Below are positions 26,501 to 38,009 of a stretch of DNA of 64,000 nucleotides, one piece after another. The position numbers and the translations under genes were made by a program. The DNA lies in contig JAOVVO010000288.1 in NCBI GenBank assembly GCA_028564675.1, positions 30,875 through 94,874 of the forward strand, given 5' to 3'. This DNA is from Onchocerca lupi. Lineage: Eukaryota > Nematoda > Chromadorea > Rhabditida > Onchocercidae. The notes beneath the pieces were generated by a model, which saw only the letters and a list, made by a program, of their open reading frames with translations, had not been told where the DNA came from and searched no databases. Each line of letters begins with the position of its first letter. The first letter of the stretch is position 1.

Positions 26501-28526
26501 AGCTTTAATCGCTTCATCAAATTGCTTCGCAACCACATAATATTCATAAGCATCTTTTTTGCCACCTACTGTAATGGCAAACTTTATAAATCTCAAAATG
26601 GACAAGTTCGTTATTCAGAAAATGTTCGAAAACATAAAAAGCGAAGTCTCTCAAAAATGAACTAACATGCACTAGCTGTTTTAGCATTCTTGATATAGGA
26701 TTCCCGACGACTAATTAATTCTGCTCTTAGCTGTTCCCCTTTTAGCAAGTTCTTGACTGTTTTTTGATATGTCTTAGATAGCTCATTGACTCCTTCCGCA
26801 GCAACCTGTTTAACTTCAGCTGGCAATGTAGATACCTTCAAAAACAGAAATATTATCTGGAAAATCTCCAAGTCCTGCATTTCAAATTGAATTTTACCAA
26901 CCAAATTACTCGAGTGTGATTATACTTGTTAGAAATGATAGGTAAATGCAAAATGCATTGCACCATAGGTAGAGAATGATTTTCAGTCAATTCGAAGATC
27001 TTTTTATGAGTTATTGCAATTGATACTGCGCGCCACGGACAAGGAAAAATAGCTTTAGGATCTCAACCAGTTGCAGCTATCTAGTTGTTATTATTTTCGA
27101 ACTTCATTACGTAATGAAACAAAGTTTCGAAAATTTCTTAAGAATGGAAAATCACCTTCGGTTCGGAAATGACTGAAGTGTCAGCTTTCATTGCATGTAG
27201 TTCAACAGAACGAATTGCTCTGATTGAAACCGGAATGTCATCCTCATCTATTATTTTTCCCGTTTGCACCTTCCCTATCAAATCTTCGATCTTGCTGAAT
27301 CCTCTATGGTATCTAAGTGAAGAAGCAATATTACTATGAAATGTTTCAGAACCTTCAAAATTCATAATTCACAGGCAGCTTACAACAATGAAGTAACAAT
27401 CTCCTCATCCTTATAAGAAAAAACCTCATACTTCGTTAAATATAGGAGCAGTCTTGAGGACAATGACAGAAAATGCTATTGCTGATTGATGAACATTTTA
27501 AAAAGAATAAACAAATTAATATAGCTATACCTTTTGATACGCAATACATCACTTCTCTCCTTTGCAACTTGCAGCGCTGAAGTATATTCCTCCTTAAGTT
27601 CTTGTAACTTACGAAGTAATGTCATATCAACAGCAGAGTCACATGAAAAATTTGAAGAAATAGGGGGTTTAGTAGAAATGGATGATCCAACTTCACAAGA
27701 AGTTCCACTTTCCTGCCCAACCAAATCACACAGTTCTGCCTTAAATCACTTGAAACATTGCTGAATAATTTGAAATTTTAAATTTGACTATGATGAAAGA
27801 TGAATATTCAAAGTGAGTAAAGACCCGAAATCAGATGATATTAAAATGAGACAAAAGCATCTCCAAAAGAATGTTCTTAATTGCTGTGAACTGCCAATGA
27901 TCACAAAATTTCTGATATATACCAAAAGTTCAGGATCGTTAACATTCTCCTCATTATCACTGCCCAAATCTTCATCTGATACATCTGATATACTTGAAAT
28001 GCCATATGAGTTACTCATTCGCTGTGAAGCTTGTGCAGTTGATTCATGACGATCTAAGATTATGCACTGCATTCACTATGTATAATGAATCTGTTCATAG
28101 AAATTGCATGTTTCTGCACCACCACCTCTTCATCTGATTCTTTTGAAACATTAAAAGCAGAAGCGCGGAAATGCTTCTTCCAATACAGTATCAGTATGCC
28201 AACTTTTATAGTAATGAATAATTAAACTTTGTTCTATTCTGATAGCCCTTCTCTGCTGTCCTCTACTTCGGTTCACATAATAAATTAATTGAATGAACAT
28301 GATACGTTTCATGAACTCATATAAAACTTTCATAAATTATTGAAAGAATCTCAATAAAACCTAAGGTATGTTGAACTGTGCTGCTCTCAAGCGTTTTACT
28401 CGCACAGTTAGCAGGCATATGTCCAGCAGCTCGTTCTTCTGCCTCTAAAGCTAACAATTCGGCCATTAGCTCTTCATCGTTCTCCACATCCCCATACATG
28501 GCTTTTTCCATCAGTTGGAAATCCAT
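21925..28526 (-). CDS. CC2D1: CC2D1/Lgd-type coiled-coil and C2 domain protein
   Basis: Orthologue of the CC2D1A/B and Drosophila Lgd family, which bind ESCRT-III CHMP4/Shrub and regulate endosomal sorting of receptors such as Notch. Seventeen exons join in phase to 764 aa: 28526-28361, 28053-27923, 27739-27531, 27312-27156, 26835-26673, 26568-26426, 25497-25382, 25190-25048, 24929-24733, 24503-24359, 24267-24180, 23949-23842, 23705-23596, 23346-23239, 22610-22525, 22308-22159 and 21999-21925. The N-terminus has the acidic family motif (DEELMAELLALEAEERAAG). Repeated DM14-type helical modules follow (for example LLKRQLQFKQAAIAAKKKGD and YYVVAKQFDEAIKAMDDGQ), linked by proline-rich segments. 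A C2 domain lies near the C-terminus (VCMEVDENHIELTIIKVVDA, GWKSSDGYLFVKYNFAFPH), and the protein closes with VRIREPLNGKKL. An acceptor-like TTTTCAG stands about 33 bases upstream of the ATG. Confidence 0.93.
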
Positions 28527-29862
28527 TTTACTTGTAGAACTAACGGCGGTAATAAGCCTGAAAATTATTTATTTCTTTCAAAAATTAATTTAATCTAAAA
28601 AGAGCGAGTACGTAATCTTATACTTGCTGAATCTGCAGGATCGTCCAAGTCATTTAGCACATCTACATGTGCAATTTAGAAAAAAGACTCTTAACATAGT
28701 TGTCATTTCCAAATTCTTAATGTGATAAGTAGTCCCCAATCATTCTCAAAATCGTAACATCGCTGTTGCCTGACGACCCGTCTACACCTCCCATATCCTT
28801 TCCCCGCAGATCGAATATCTCAACGTCGAATTAACTGTGTCAATATGCAATTTTTCAATCTCGCCTTCATTATTTTTGATTGTCGTGAAGGTAATAAGTT
28901 GGGAAGCTACAGAAAGTTTCAAGAAGTGATATCTGCGGAGAGATTGTTGGAAAGTGACAATTGGGAGACAGTAGAGACAGAATTAATACACTCCACACTT
29001 TCATCTTATTTGCGCAACAAAAAAGCTTATCAATTGAGACTGGAAAATTCGTCAAAAAATCTTCCATGCATTCATTCATTGTCTCACAATCATCATCACT
29101 CATCAAAAGCATCCATTAATGGCGGTCATCGTCAAGAATAGTTTTCCAGAAGCTGGTTTAGGAATCAGGTCATCGTCAAGAATAGTTTTCCGGAAGCTGG
29201 TTCAGGAATCAGCTCTCAAAGCATCTCGTTTTTTTTCAATCCCGCAATATCTTGACTTATCAACATGTGTCATTATTCCATAGCTCGTTTGCAACCTCTG
29301 CAGTTATTTCCTAAATGCTATTATCCTGTCGCTAAGATTACCAAATCATGAAAAGGTGAAGATGCATGAAAACAATTTATTACTGAGTATACCGCTTTTC
29401 GTAAGTTACTTTTTTTTCTAATCCTGAGCAAAGTTGTTTGTATTTGAACTCTTGAAATCCTTGCTTAATGTTTCAGCCAAAGTTTCTGTATCAAATCACA
29501 GATCTAATTTGTTCTAAAACATTACACGATCTAATTGATCAATTATGGTAATTAATTGTCTTATTTAATATTAGGCTTGTTTATTTTATAGATCAATTAA
29601 TGCTTATTGAGAAGTAAAGATAATAATATGAGTATATTTTAGTGTGCTATGATGAAATGAAAGAATTCTGTTCGTAGTGACGAGGACAGTTAAGAATGAG
29701 GAGGAAGAGAAGATCATTCCGTTCCGATAGATTCCATCGTCTGATCGATGGATCACGTCGGAAAGTGATTGCTCATGCAAAAATGACATATTTTACGAAT
29801 GTATTCTAATTTAATTATTTAATACCAGCTAATTCTTGTACATGATCATTGCACAAGCACTT
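28527..29862. other. Intergenic region between CC2D1 and the tyrosine kinase
   Basis: Somewhat less AT-rich than its surroundings at 28750-29215. Overlapping open frames occur on both strands (28845-29141 plus, 29112-28870 minus) with no recognisable domain. I do not call a gene. A two-copy direct repeat lies at 29126-29213. Confidence 0.45.
29126..29213. repeat. Two-copy tandem repeat, unit 44 bp
   Basis: The unit starting TCATCGTCAAGAATAGTTTT occurs at 29126 and 29170 with two substitutions (CCAGAAG/CCGGAAG and GGTTTAGG/GGTTCAGG). Confidence 0.85.
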
Positions 29863-32686
29863 TTAAACAAATGCTATTTTGGTAAGCGTCCGGTTAATCT
29901 CCTTGAATGTCGGTCTTCGCTTGGGTTCTTCTATCCAACATTTCTTGATTAGTTCCATAATACCCGGCGGTACATCAAGAGGTATTTCCATTCGATACGT
30001 ACTGCCATCAGTTAGTTTTTCTCGAACTTCTGCATTACTCATACCTAATAGTTAGAAAATTCAAAAATTTGAGTTTGAAAGTTTAGAGAAATTTAATATT
30101 AGTTTTGCAGAATATGGAAACTATCACGAGAAAGGGGTCAATTTTTGGCATGTTCGTGGTTATATAAAAGCGGAATTTTTTGGACAAAAAATAACAAAAT
30201 TCTGCTTTCTACAGATTAGTTGAAATTCCTGACTTATTTTTATCAATTTTTTAGTTACAACTAGTAAGCTTCTGCTACTTCTTCCTGTCCCAATAAGTTC
30301 CCTTAGTTGTCTTCAGTTAATTAACTTATGAATGACCACTATATGGCTCGCTGCCATCGGTAAATATCTCGAACAACAGCACACCAAATGCCCAAACGTC
30401 ACTTTTAGTGGTAAATTGCATCGATTTGATTGCTTCCGGTGAAAGCCATTTTGTCGGCAACTGTATTTCAGAATTGGTAACTTGTTGTTCATTCACCGAT
30501 AATCCGAAATCACCTATTTTCAACTGAATGGAAAATAATCTGTTTAATTCAGCTCTGCAAGTTTGGCTATCAACATTAAGTCGAAGTGATGATACGAAAG
30601 AATTTCAAAAAGGAACTTAAGACTGCAGATAATGGATAGGAAAAGAGAAATTTTGGGAAATTTCTTTGTGAAGGAAATGAAAAATAAATGCAATCTAAAG
30701 TTAAATTCCCTCATTTGTCTTTCAGAGGAACACGAACCGTCAAATCTTGTTCCGTAAGAAGACAATTTCTAGCGGCTACATCTCGATGGATACATTGTTT
30801 CTCCTCCAGATATTTCAAACCAGCCGATGCTTCCTTACAAAAACGATATCTAGTTGCTATTCCAAGATGTGCTCCTTTTTTGCGTAAATACTAAAATTTC
30901 AAGAATTTTTTGAAATTATGAAGAATGGAACGATTTAAAAAGTATAATTCAATCTTCTTTATTCTTATTAGATCATTCTACTCGACTAACATTATCTCTG
31001 ACATCTTTCCAACCAGTTAGATTATCAGAATTCAAAACATAAAATACTTCCGGAAACCTTTAATAGAGATCCACCACCGCAGAATTCGACTATTATCATC
31101 AGTGGCTCTTTTTGGCATGCGATACCGATAAACTGCACCAAATTTTCGTGCTTATAGTCCCTCATAATTTTGGCTTCCTGTAATAACATGAGATTCTACA
31201 AAAATTAGATCTTTAAGTCAGAATTTCCTTCATGAAGTTAAATTATCAATTGAAGTGTTTATTTCGCACTGACCCATCTTCCCCGAACTTTGTAGATGAC
31301 TCAAGTTTTTTCTCAACCAATTTATGAAAATGAGTCATTAATGCAGATTCGTGAAATTTTTTTCCGAATTATGACAAGTTATCAATTTGTATTTCATGAG
31401 AAGTTTTTTCTCAAGTTTTTATTTGAAAATAGCAAGAAAGAATAGAGGCTATCTATCTTTTCTCGTAATTTTTTATGAATTCGAAGAGATAATGAAATTC
31501 TGGAAATTCTGAAAATTGGATTTTTCAAACATATTTTGATTATTCGACAGTATTTGTTAATTTGTAAAATTATCTTTCTTGCAAATATTTTTTGCCAATA
31601 CATTACTCCGCCTTGAAAATTCTATAGACTCTCTCGTATGCGAAAGAAAGTAAACTTTAAGTTCGATTTCAAATTAATTTCGAAATTTTGAAACATATTT
31701 TGATTATTCGACAATTTTTGAAACTATGTAAAATTATCTTCCTTGCAAATAACTAACAAAATTCTAAATACACTGTTTAGTTTTTATTTTATTTTGTTTG
31801 TCTTAGTCATTAGTTAATTGAAAATTCATGAAATATGTGGAAAAGAAAATGTACCTGAAGAAATGAAGCTCGTTTAACTTTATCGCTAGTTTGTCCAACA
31901 AATGTTTTTACGGCAACTGTCAAATAAGTATGACCAACTTGCAGTACACCTTTAAAGACTCGACCAAATGCCCCTTGGCCAAGCTCATCTTGCAGACGCA
32001 CTCGATCATGTGATATAACCCAAACCTAAAAGACATTCCTATAATTCCATTTCCAGTATTTCAAGTATTTATGAAAGTAATCGAATTTCTACCACAATGC
32101 TCTGAATCTTACACAATTTATCATCCATACGTTTCATTCCTTGTCAACTTTGAATACAAATAATTGTTTACAATTATAGAGTTTAGCTATATATACAGGG
32201 GCTATAAGGTTGAAGCATACAGTATTCGCATTTCTTTTCTGTTACGATTTCGGATTTCTAGTTAAATGGATACAAACAACTGACCGGATGAGGGATAGGT
32301 CGTTTTACAACAATTGGCAATACTTCATGAATCGATTTACGTGTACGAACATAGTGTGAGACCATTTCGGTAATTTTTTTGAAGCATTTCTGATTCACAA
32401 AATACAGATTCTTTTCAGTCAAGCCAATATTAAATGCCCATAAATCATGATTATAGCGTACAATCCATAAAATCGACTGTAATCCATTTGGTTCATTTGT
32501 TATTTTGAAACTTGAAAGAAAAATTTTTGATATCTTCAAATTAGCACCTCTTGTTCATCCTCTTCCGGAATACCAAGCAGAAAATCCCCATCTCTTACTA
32601 GCATTTTTCCCATGTCCACGCGACTAACAATACCATGATAATAGGTTTCTGACAAAAGATTATCATTGGCTTCTAATAATACTTTC
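29863..32686 (-). CDS. FER-like SH2 non-receptor tyrosine kinase (5' end unresolved)
   Basis: Exons 32686-32548, 32476-32285, 32025-31855, 31177-31058, 30890-30738, 30523-30337 and 30044-29863 join in frame into an SH2 domain followed at once by a tyrosine kinase domain, the layout of the large nematode FER/FPS-like kinase group. Kinase motifs are complete: glycine loop GQGAFGRV, VAVK lysine, catalytic loop HRDVAARN, DFG, and SPEAI in place of APE. The activation segment (DFGLSVNEQQVTNSEIQLP) has no tyrosine, so classical loop autophosphorylation is unlikely. The SH2 starts YYHGIVSRVD, but the strand normally reading FLVR reads DFLLG, so the phosphotyrosine-binding arginine is replaced by glycine. 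The first exon shown begins in mid-codon, so at least one 5' exon is missing. A candidate minus-strand exon ends upstream at 33114 (KSIELVKSRSPTKSFIKQKP). Expression in the male germline is usual for this family, but nothing here shows it. Confidence 0.9.
31527..31750. repeat. Diverged direct repeat in a kinase intron
   Basis: A segment of about 60 bases at 31527-31587 (AACATATTTTGATTATTCGA, then GTAAAATTATCTTTCTTGCA) is repeated at 31690-31750 with several substitutions. Both copies lie in the intron between kinase exons 31855 and 31177. Confidence 0.7.
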
Positions 32687-34405
32687 CTGAAATTTTCTTT
32701 TAATTGCAAAATTAAACTTTTCACTATCAACTTTTTTAAGAAAAAATTTTTTTTCACCAATTACAGGTCACGAGATTTTCTAATAATTCAGCACGAGATA
32801 TTTTTACCTCCTCAGTGCTCTTTGGATCTAAAATACTGTTCTTAAAAATTTTTCTTTTCTTGTCGTTCAAAGTTTAAAGTTTTTTAAAAGTTTATGTATA
32901 ATAAATTCACTTTTGGAAAAAGACTAAACTATCAAATTAGAGAAGACAGTCAAAATTTTGGAGAAAAATACAAAAAGATTATTTTATTCTTGGACATATC
33001 AGAAAACTATTCTAAACTTTGTAGAACGAACCCCACAAAGGGTCCAACAGGCTTTTGTTTAATGAACGATTTCGTTGGACTGCGTGATTTTACCAATTCA
33101 ATGCTCTTTAATATCTGCAATTGCCATAACTTCAAAACTTTATTTTTTGCCGTTACTTTCGAAGTTATGTGAAAGAAATATTTTTTAAGCAGAATATTCC
33201 AAGTTATTGACAGTTACTTGAATTCAAAAGAGATAGGATCCCGATCGCATGGAAAGTTTCATCAAGTGTTTGGCCAGAAAGTTCAAGGTTTTAATACAAC
33301 AATGTCCTCTCAAAGGTAAAAAGACTATTTTTAAAATATGAACTGAATAAAATAAAATCATATCTCCGTTCGAAACTTTAAGCTAAAAGTTCTTACTAGC
33401 AGCCAGTCTTCATAGAAAAATATTAATAAGGAAGAGAAAAAAAGAAGAATTTTTTGGCATAATATGATTTTACGTTCTCATCTCAAAAATGCCGCAGATG
33501 AAGATTCTGGAAAAGATAAAAATTGGCACTTTCTGTTTATCTTCATTAGAATCATGGCTTTCAGTATAATTATAGCCCGATAGAAGTTCTTTTTTCTTTT
33601 CAAGAAATAAATATTACATGAAACATATTTGGTAAAAGCAGGAGAAGTTAGAAGTTACGAATCGATAAAACATTTCATTGATGAGAGGACACAACAATGC
33701 CGCCTTTCATTAAGCATCTAAAGAAGTAAAAATGGTTGCTTATGTGACAGAAACTGATCTTATACACATCAAAATTACCAATAAATTGAATAAATTATGC
33801 ATGGAAAATCTCGTTTTGATGTCCTTATAAGCGAGAAGTATCTTATCACTTTGTTCCAGCTTTCTCTGTTTTCTATTCGGTCCGGTCAGAAATCAAACGA
33901 TGATTTAAACTGTAAGTAATTCAACCTTCTTGTAAGAAGGTTTGTATATTTGTGTAAATTCTATATTCTTTATTCAATCCATTGCAGGTGTTAATCATTG
34001 ATTTGTTTTCCATAGCGTGGAATTAATTAGTCAATTGAATAATTTCCGGAAAAACAAATCACTATTGTTGGCCTGATAAGGAAATATTAATCTTGGACCT
34101 AATATATTCGTTTGTATGTCAAATTATGATCCATACATAATTTACATCTGCCAAGTGTAAAAATTGCAGTTAACAATTTAAAATGATTGTACAGGAACAA
34201 TGCTTGAAATTATCATAACGGAAATGGTTCAAGGCGGTATAAAAGGTTTCTTCTTTTCTTTAAAAATGCGACTGTTTCTTTATTTGAAATGATAATCGGT
34301 GGTTATTTGCTACTTATCGCCAAAAGTCGGCTACTGTATGTGGTCGGTTACTGTACATGTTAGATTTGTGTTTAGTGATCTCTAACAATTGAAACATTCT
34401 GTGAT
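32687..34405. other. Divergent region between the kinase and the Ly6-like gene
   Basis: Probably contains the missing kinase 5' exon or exons (candidates at about 33114-33040 and 32819-32765, both minus strand) and the promoter of the plus-strand Ly6-like gene. A plus-strand open frame at 32894-33172 is the antisense of the candidate kinase exon and is not called. Nothing else recognised. Confidence 0.45.
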
Positions 34406-35980
34406 ATGGATCAACAACTAGTACTAGTAATTAGTTGGTTGATAATCAGTATCGGCCATGAATCAAAAGTTTCGTTATGCTGCAGTTGAAAAGTTATCAT
34501 TCAACGTAACAATGTGCTGTATAACAATTTGGTGATGATAAACAATGAGACTGATTCGATATGAATCAATAAACAATACATAACATTTACAGGATTTTCA
34601 AGATCAGTAATTTAGCAAAGGTCAAGCATTTCGTCATCATTAGTCCGTTCCTTCATGAGTTACTTGATAAAAGTCGACAATGATTATCATTTAGTTCTTT
34701 CAGCTATCCATGAATTGGATGATTTTAACACAAACAACAGCAATAAAATGCTTTTCGAATCAATTTGATCACATGCTGGAGGAAAACTGTGGACCAGCTG
34801 GATTCTGTTTCATCTTGAGAAGAGACCGTTCAATTAGAGGAAGCAATTTTACTTTACGGGGCTGTGACCATACCTTTCTCTGCGAAGTACTATCATTATC
34901 ACTGAATCAAACAGTCCATAGACTTCCTTGTCCTTCCTAGATGGAAGAAGCAAAAAAAAAAAAACAGTCCAAATTGTAAATCATAAAAATTCAATCGCTC
35001 TAAAAATTTTCTCGCAAGAAAATTTTTGCAAATAAACAAGCTGCGACTATTATTAGTTCGTTGTAATTTAAAAAACGGTATTAATTGAATGCTTTCACTA
35101 GAAAGTGGAAAGTTTAGCACTTCAACCAAATAAAATCACTAATGAAAACTTGACGAATTGCAGCTGATCAGTGAAGAAGTTGGCGTTAAAAAAACCGTAT
35201 ATAACAATGAAATAATAAGGTATTGCATGGATAATGTGCATTACATAAACTTTTCCGGTTATTTTTGCTGCTGTAAAAATCACGATTGGTGTAATAAACA
35301 TTCCAGAGGTATCATTAACATCAATCTTTTTTAGTGAAACTAAATTCTCAAAAGTTTATTCTGGGAAAATTCATTTCACTTTAACCTGATATGGTTGTTA
35401 TTCATTTATATTGATGTCTGTTTCTTCTATAACATTCAGTCGGTCAAATCAGCTGTCAATAATAGTTGAATTGTACCGAATGTTTCAAACAACCATATCA
35501 ACATTTCATAAAGTTGTGTGCCAACTTGCTAGAACCAAACAGTTTAAGGACTGAATAGTTACAATTTTTTGTGGATTAACTTTGCATTAAATGAAGAGGT
35601 TTGACAAAAAAAGGTGTGGCCCATATTCTGGACATTTTCAAACTCGAATTTAACCAATGAAATTATCAAATGACGAAATAACGAAATCCTCCCCTTAATT
35701 TATTATATGCCTTATTTCGCACATTTTTACTTGTTTAACAAAGTTCAGTAGATGTTATATGTGACAAAGCTTCTAACTGCAAACAGCACATTTCGCTGAC
35801 TTCATCGTATCAACCAATAAATATGGTTAAATTATCATTTATCGTTTCAAATATTTTGTAGCAGAAGAAATATCGCAAGAACGCATTTTGGAGAATTTAA
35901 TTCAAGGCACAACATCTAATGAAAAGTGGCGAAAATTACAGAAAATAGCTGAGGAACAAGAAATTAGAGTTACGAGATAA
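34406..35980 (+). CDS. Secreted Ly6/uPAR-like (LU) domain protein, ten cysteines
   Basis: Four small exons (34406-34468, 34704-34886, 35164-35308, 35862-35980) join in phase to a 169-aa protein. Exon 1 encodes a signal peptide (MDQQLVLVISWLIISIGHES). Exons 2 and 3 carry a three-finger LU-type cysteine pattern: IKCF, ENCGPAGFCF, RGCDHTFLCE, IIRYCMD, then FCCCKNHDWCNK. That is ten cysteines, with the CC and C-N ending typical of Ly6, uPAR and activin-receptor ectodomains. Exon 4 is a charged, probably helical tail ending EEQEIRVTR with no membrane segment or GPI signal, so the product is probably secreted rather than anchored. The first exon joins by a weak GTTTCG donor, so the exact start is the least certain part. 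I cannot name an orthologue. Function unknown; LU proteins generally act as ligands or modulators of receptors and channels. Confidence 0.75.
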
Positions 35981-38009
35981 TTATGTAATATTAGAGAGAT
36001 ATGAAATGTATTTGTTCAAAATTATATAAATTAAGAAAACAAAAACCTTTTTCAACAATTTTCCAATTAATTTTCTATGCATGATGATACCAAAAAAGAA
36101 ACTATCAATTATAAGTTTACAAAAGATTGGAGCGACACTTATCGCACTAATTCATTCTTAATTAATTGCGTTTAGCTACTAAAGTAAATTATCGATTTTC
36201 TTCTTGCATCTTCGCAATCACTGTATCAAAATAAAAACAAATGGACGATGTGAACTGTGTGAAACACAATTTTTTAAAACGAATCGTATTTATCGAGTAA
36301 TTATATTTGCAAATTTAAATTATCATTATTGAATTATCACTAATAGGCACAAAAGCCAAGCAGGATATTGGTCGATGCATTAAGAAAGAATGAAAAATGG
36401 GAAGACAAAGAAAAACGGAAAAACTCTTCATCTTTGGCTGCCATTTTCTTTACACAGATAGAAATAGTTGAGAGAGCAAAAATACTGGAAAATGAGCAAA
36501 AAAAAAGGCCAAGCTATGGAAATAGAATGTATGCATAGCGCTTATTCTGATTTTCGTTACCACTATTCAAACTTCTAAAGTGATGTAATTTTTACTCATT
36601 TATATCTCTCTTAGAAGGATTACGCATGTAAAGATGCTCTATATTTAAGAAAAAAAAAAAAAACGGATCAAACCACTAGCAAGTTACCATTTGTTTGCTC
36701 AATGCCAAGAAAGACTTTTGTGGTAGCGTACAAATATTCCTAACAGCAGTTAAAAATGCTTGAATTGAAAAGTGCTATGTAACGAATATGTGCAATGAAA
36801 ACTTGCCGGTAATGGATTTTCGAAACCAGTCATTTCTGTGCCTAGCTGCGCCGTTTCTTTTCAAACAAATGCTTTCTAACTTTTTTCAAAGTAAGAAGAA
36901 TTGTCCGTAACCAGCAGAATAAGCATTATGACAGCAAATTGCAACAGTGAGTAAAAACATATTTCATTCAAGAAAGTGAAAATTGAAATCTAAATTGAGA
37001 AGTAAGCGAAAGGGCACAACAACACAATCAAAGCAGACCGTCTATATAAAGGAATAACTTTACTGAAGAATGCAATGATCAATGGAATCACAGTGAAACA
37101 AATTAACAAAACAATAAAACAAACAGCATCGTGACCAGAATGAGTAGATGAGCGGTAGACCGATATATATATTATTATATATATGTGTATATAGCATGTT
37201 CAGATCATAATGCGATAATAAAATCTTTTCTTTATGAATAAGAGAAAACTCAATATTACAAAAAATCTGGAAAGTTAATGCAGCATATCTACAATGAAAA
37301 GAGTTGAATCTTTTGGAAGAAGCTTACGATGCCAGTTTTTATTCTATCTGTGTTTATTGGTGTCATTATTTTAATTCTATGTTAAAAAAGAGACATACTT
37401 CTCAACGTTATTTTGTTTGTTTTACAAACAATGTATCTTGAACATATTTTTACTGTAAAGAACGAGTTAAAGGAACAACATAGTATATTCCCTTAGTTTT
37501 CAATCGAGATAAAGTTAATAATTAAATTAATAATTAACAAAATATATAAAAACAACAGCATGCAACAGCAAACAACAATACCTAACAGAATCCCAAGAAA
37601 TTGATAAAAGTATTTTGGTGGAAAAAAATCTTATTTCTTTTCCACTTTTTTTCTCATCAATTCATATATAGGTGATTTAAACTACTTCTTGAATTTATCA
37701 TAAGTTCCAAAACACCATAAATTCGATATGAAATCGATAAAAGTAATCGATTTATCAAAATTGCGTCTCAAGGAATTTTCAAAAAGATATTTTGACACAA
37801 TAAATCAGATCTCAGTTTCATAAAATCAGATATATACAATTTGCTACTGGTCGAAGGCGAAATAGAAGTGAAGAAAACGAAAAACAAAAACAGTTCCAAA
37901 AATTGAAACAAAAAAAAAAAACAAATGAACATCAGATCTTTATCAAAAGCTAGTTTGAACAAGCAGCTATCCCAGAACTGAATCTCAAACAGAAATAAGC
38001 ACTTTTTAT
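35981..38009. other. Intergenic region between the Ly6-like gene and OTUD7
   Basis: The two genes converge here. Holds both 3' UTRs, a run of A at about 36649-36663 and a TA-rich stretch at 37162-37192. No exon recognised; a minus-strand open frame at 38121-37768 overlaps only the last OTUD7 exon in another frame. Confidence 0.5.

Noticed and set aside
26297..26665. Plus-strand 122-residue open frame
   Set aside because: Antisense shadow of CC2D1 exon 26568-26426.
28845..29141. Plus-strand 98-residue open frame with a start resembling a signal peptide
   Set aside because: No family resemblance, an equally open frame on the other strand, and no convincing neighbouring exons. Left as unannotated intergenic DNA.
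32262..32547. Extension of the kinase SH2 exon to 32539
   Set aside because: The frame is open, but joining it breaks phase. The acceptor at 32477-32478 gives phase 0 and restores the SH2 core strand order.
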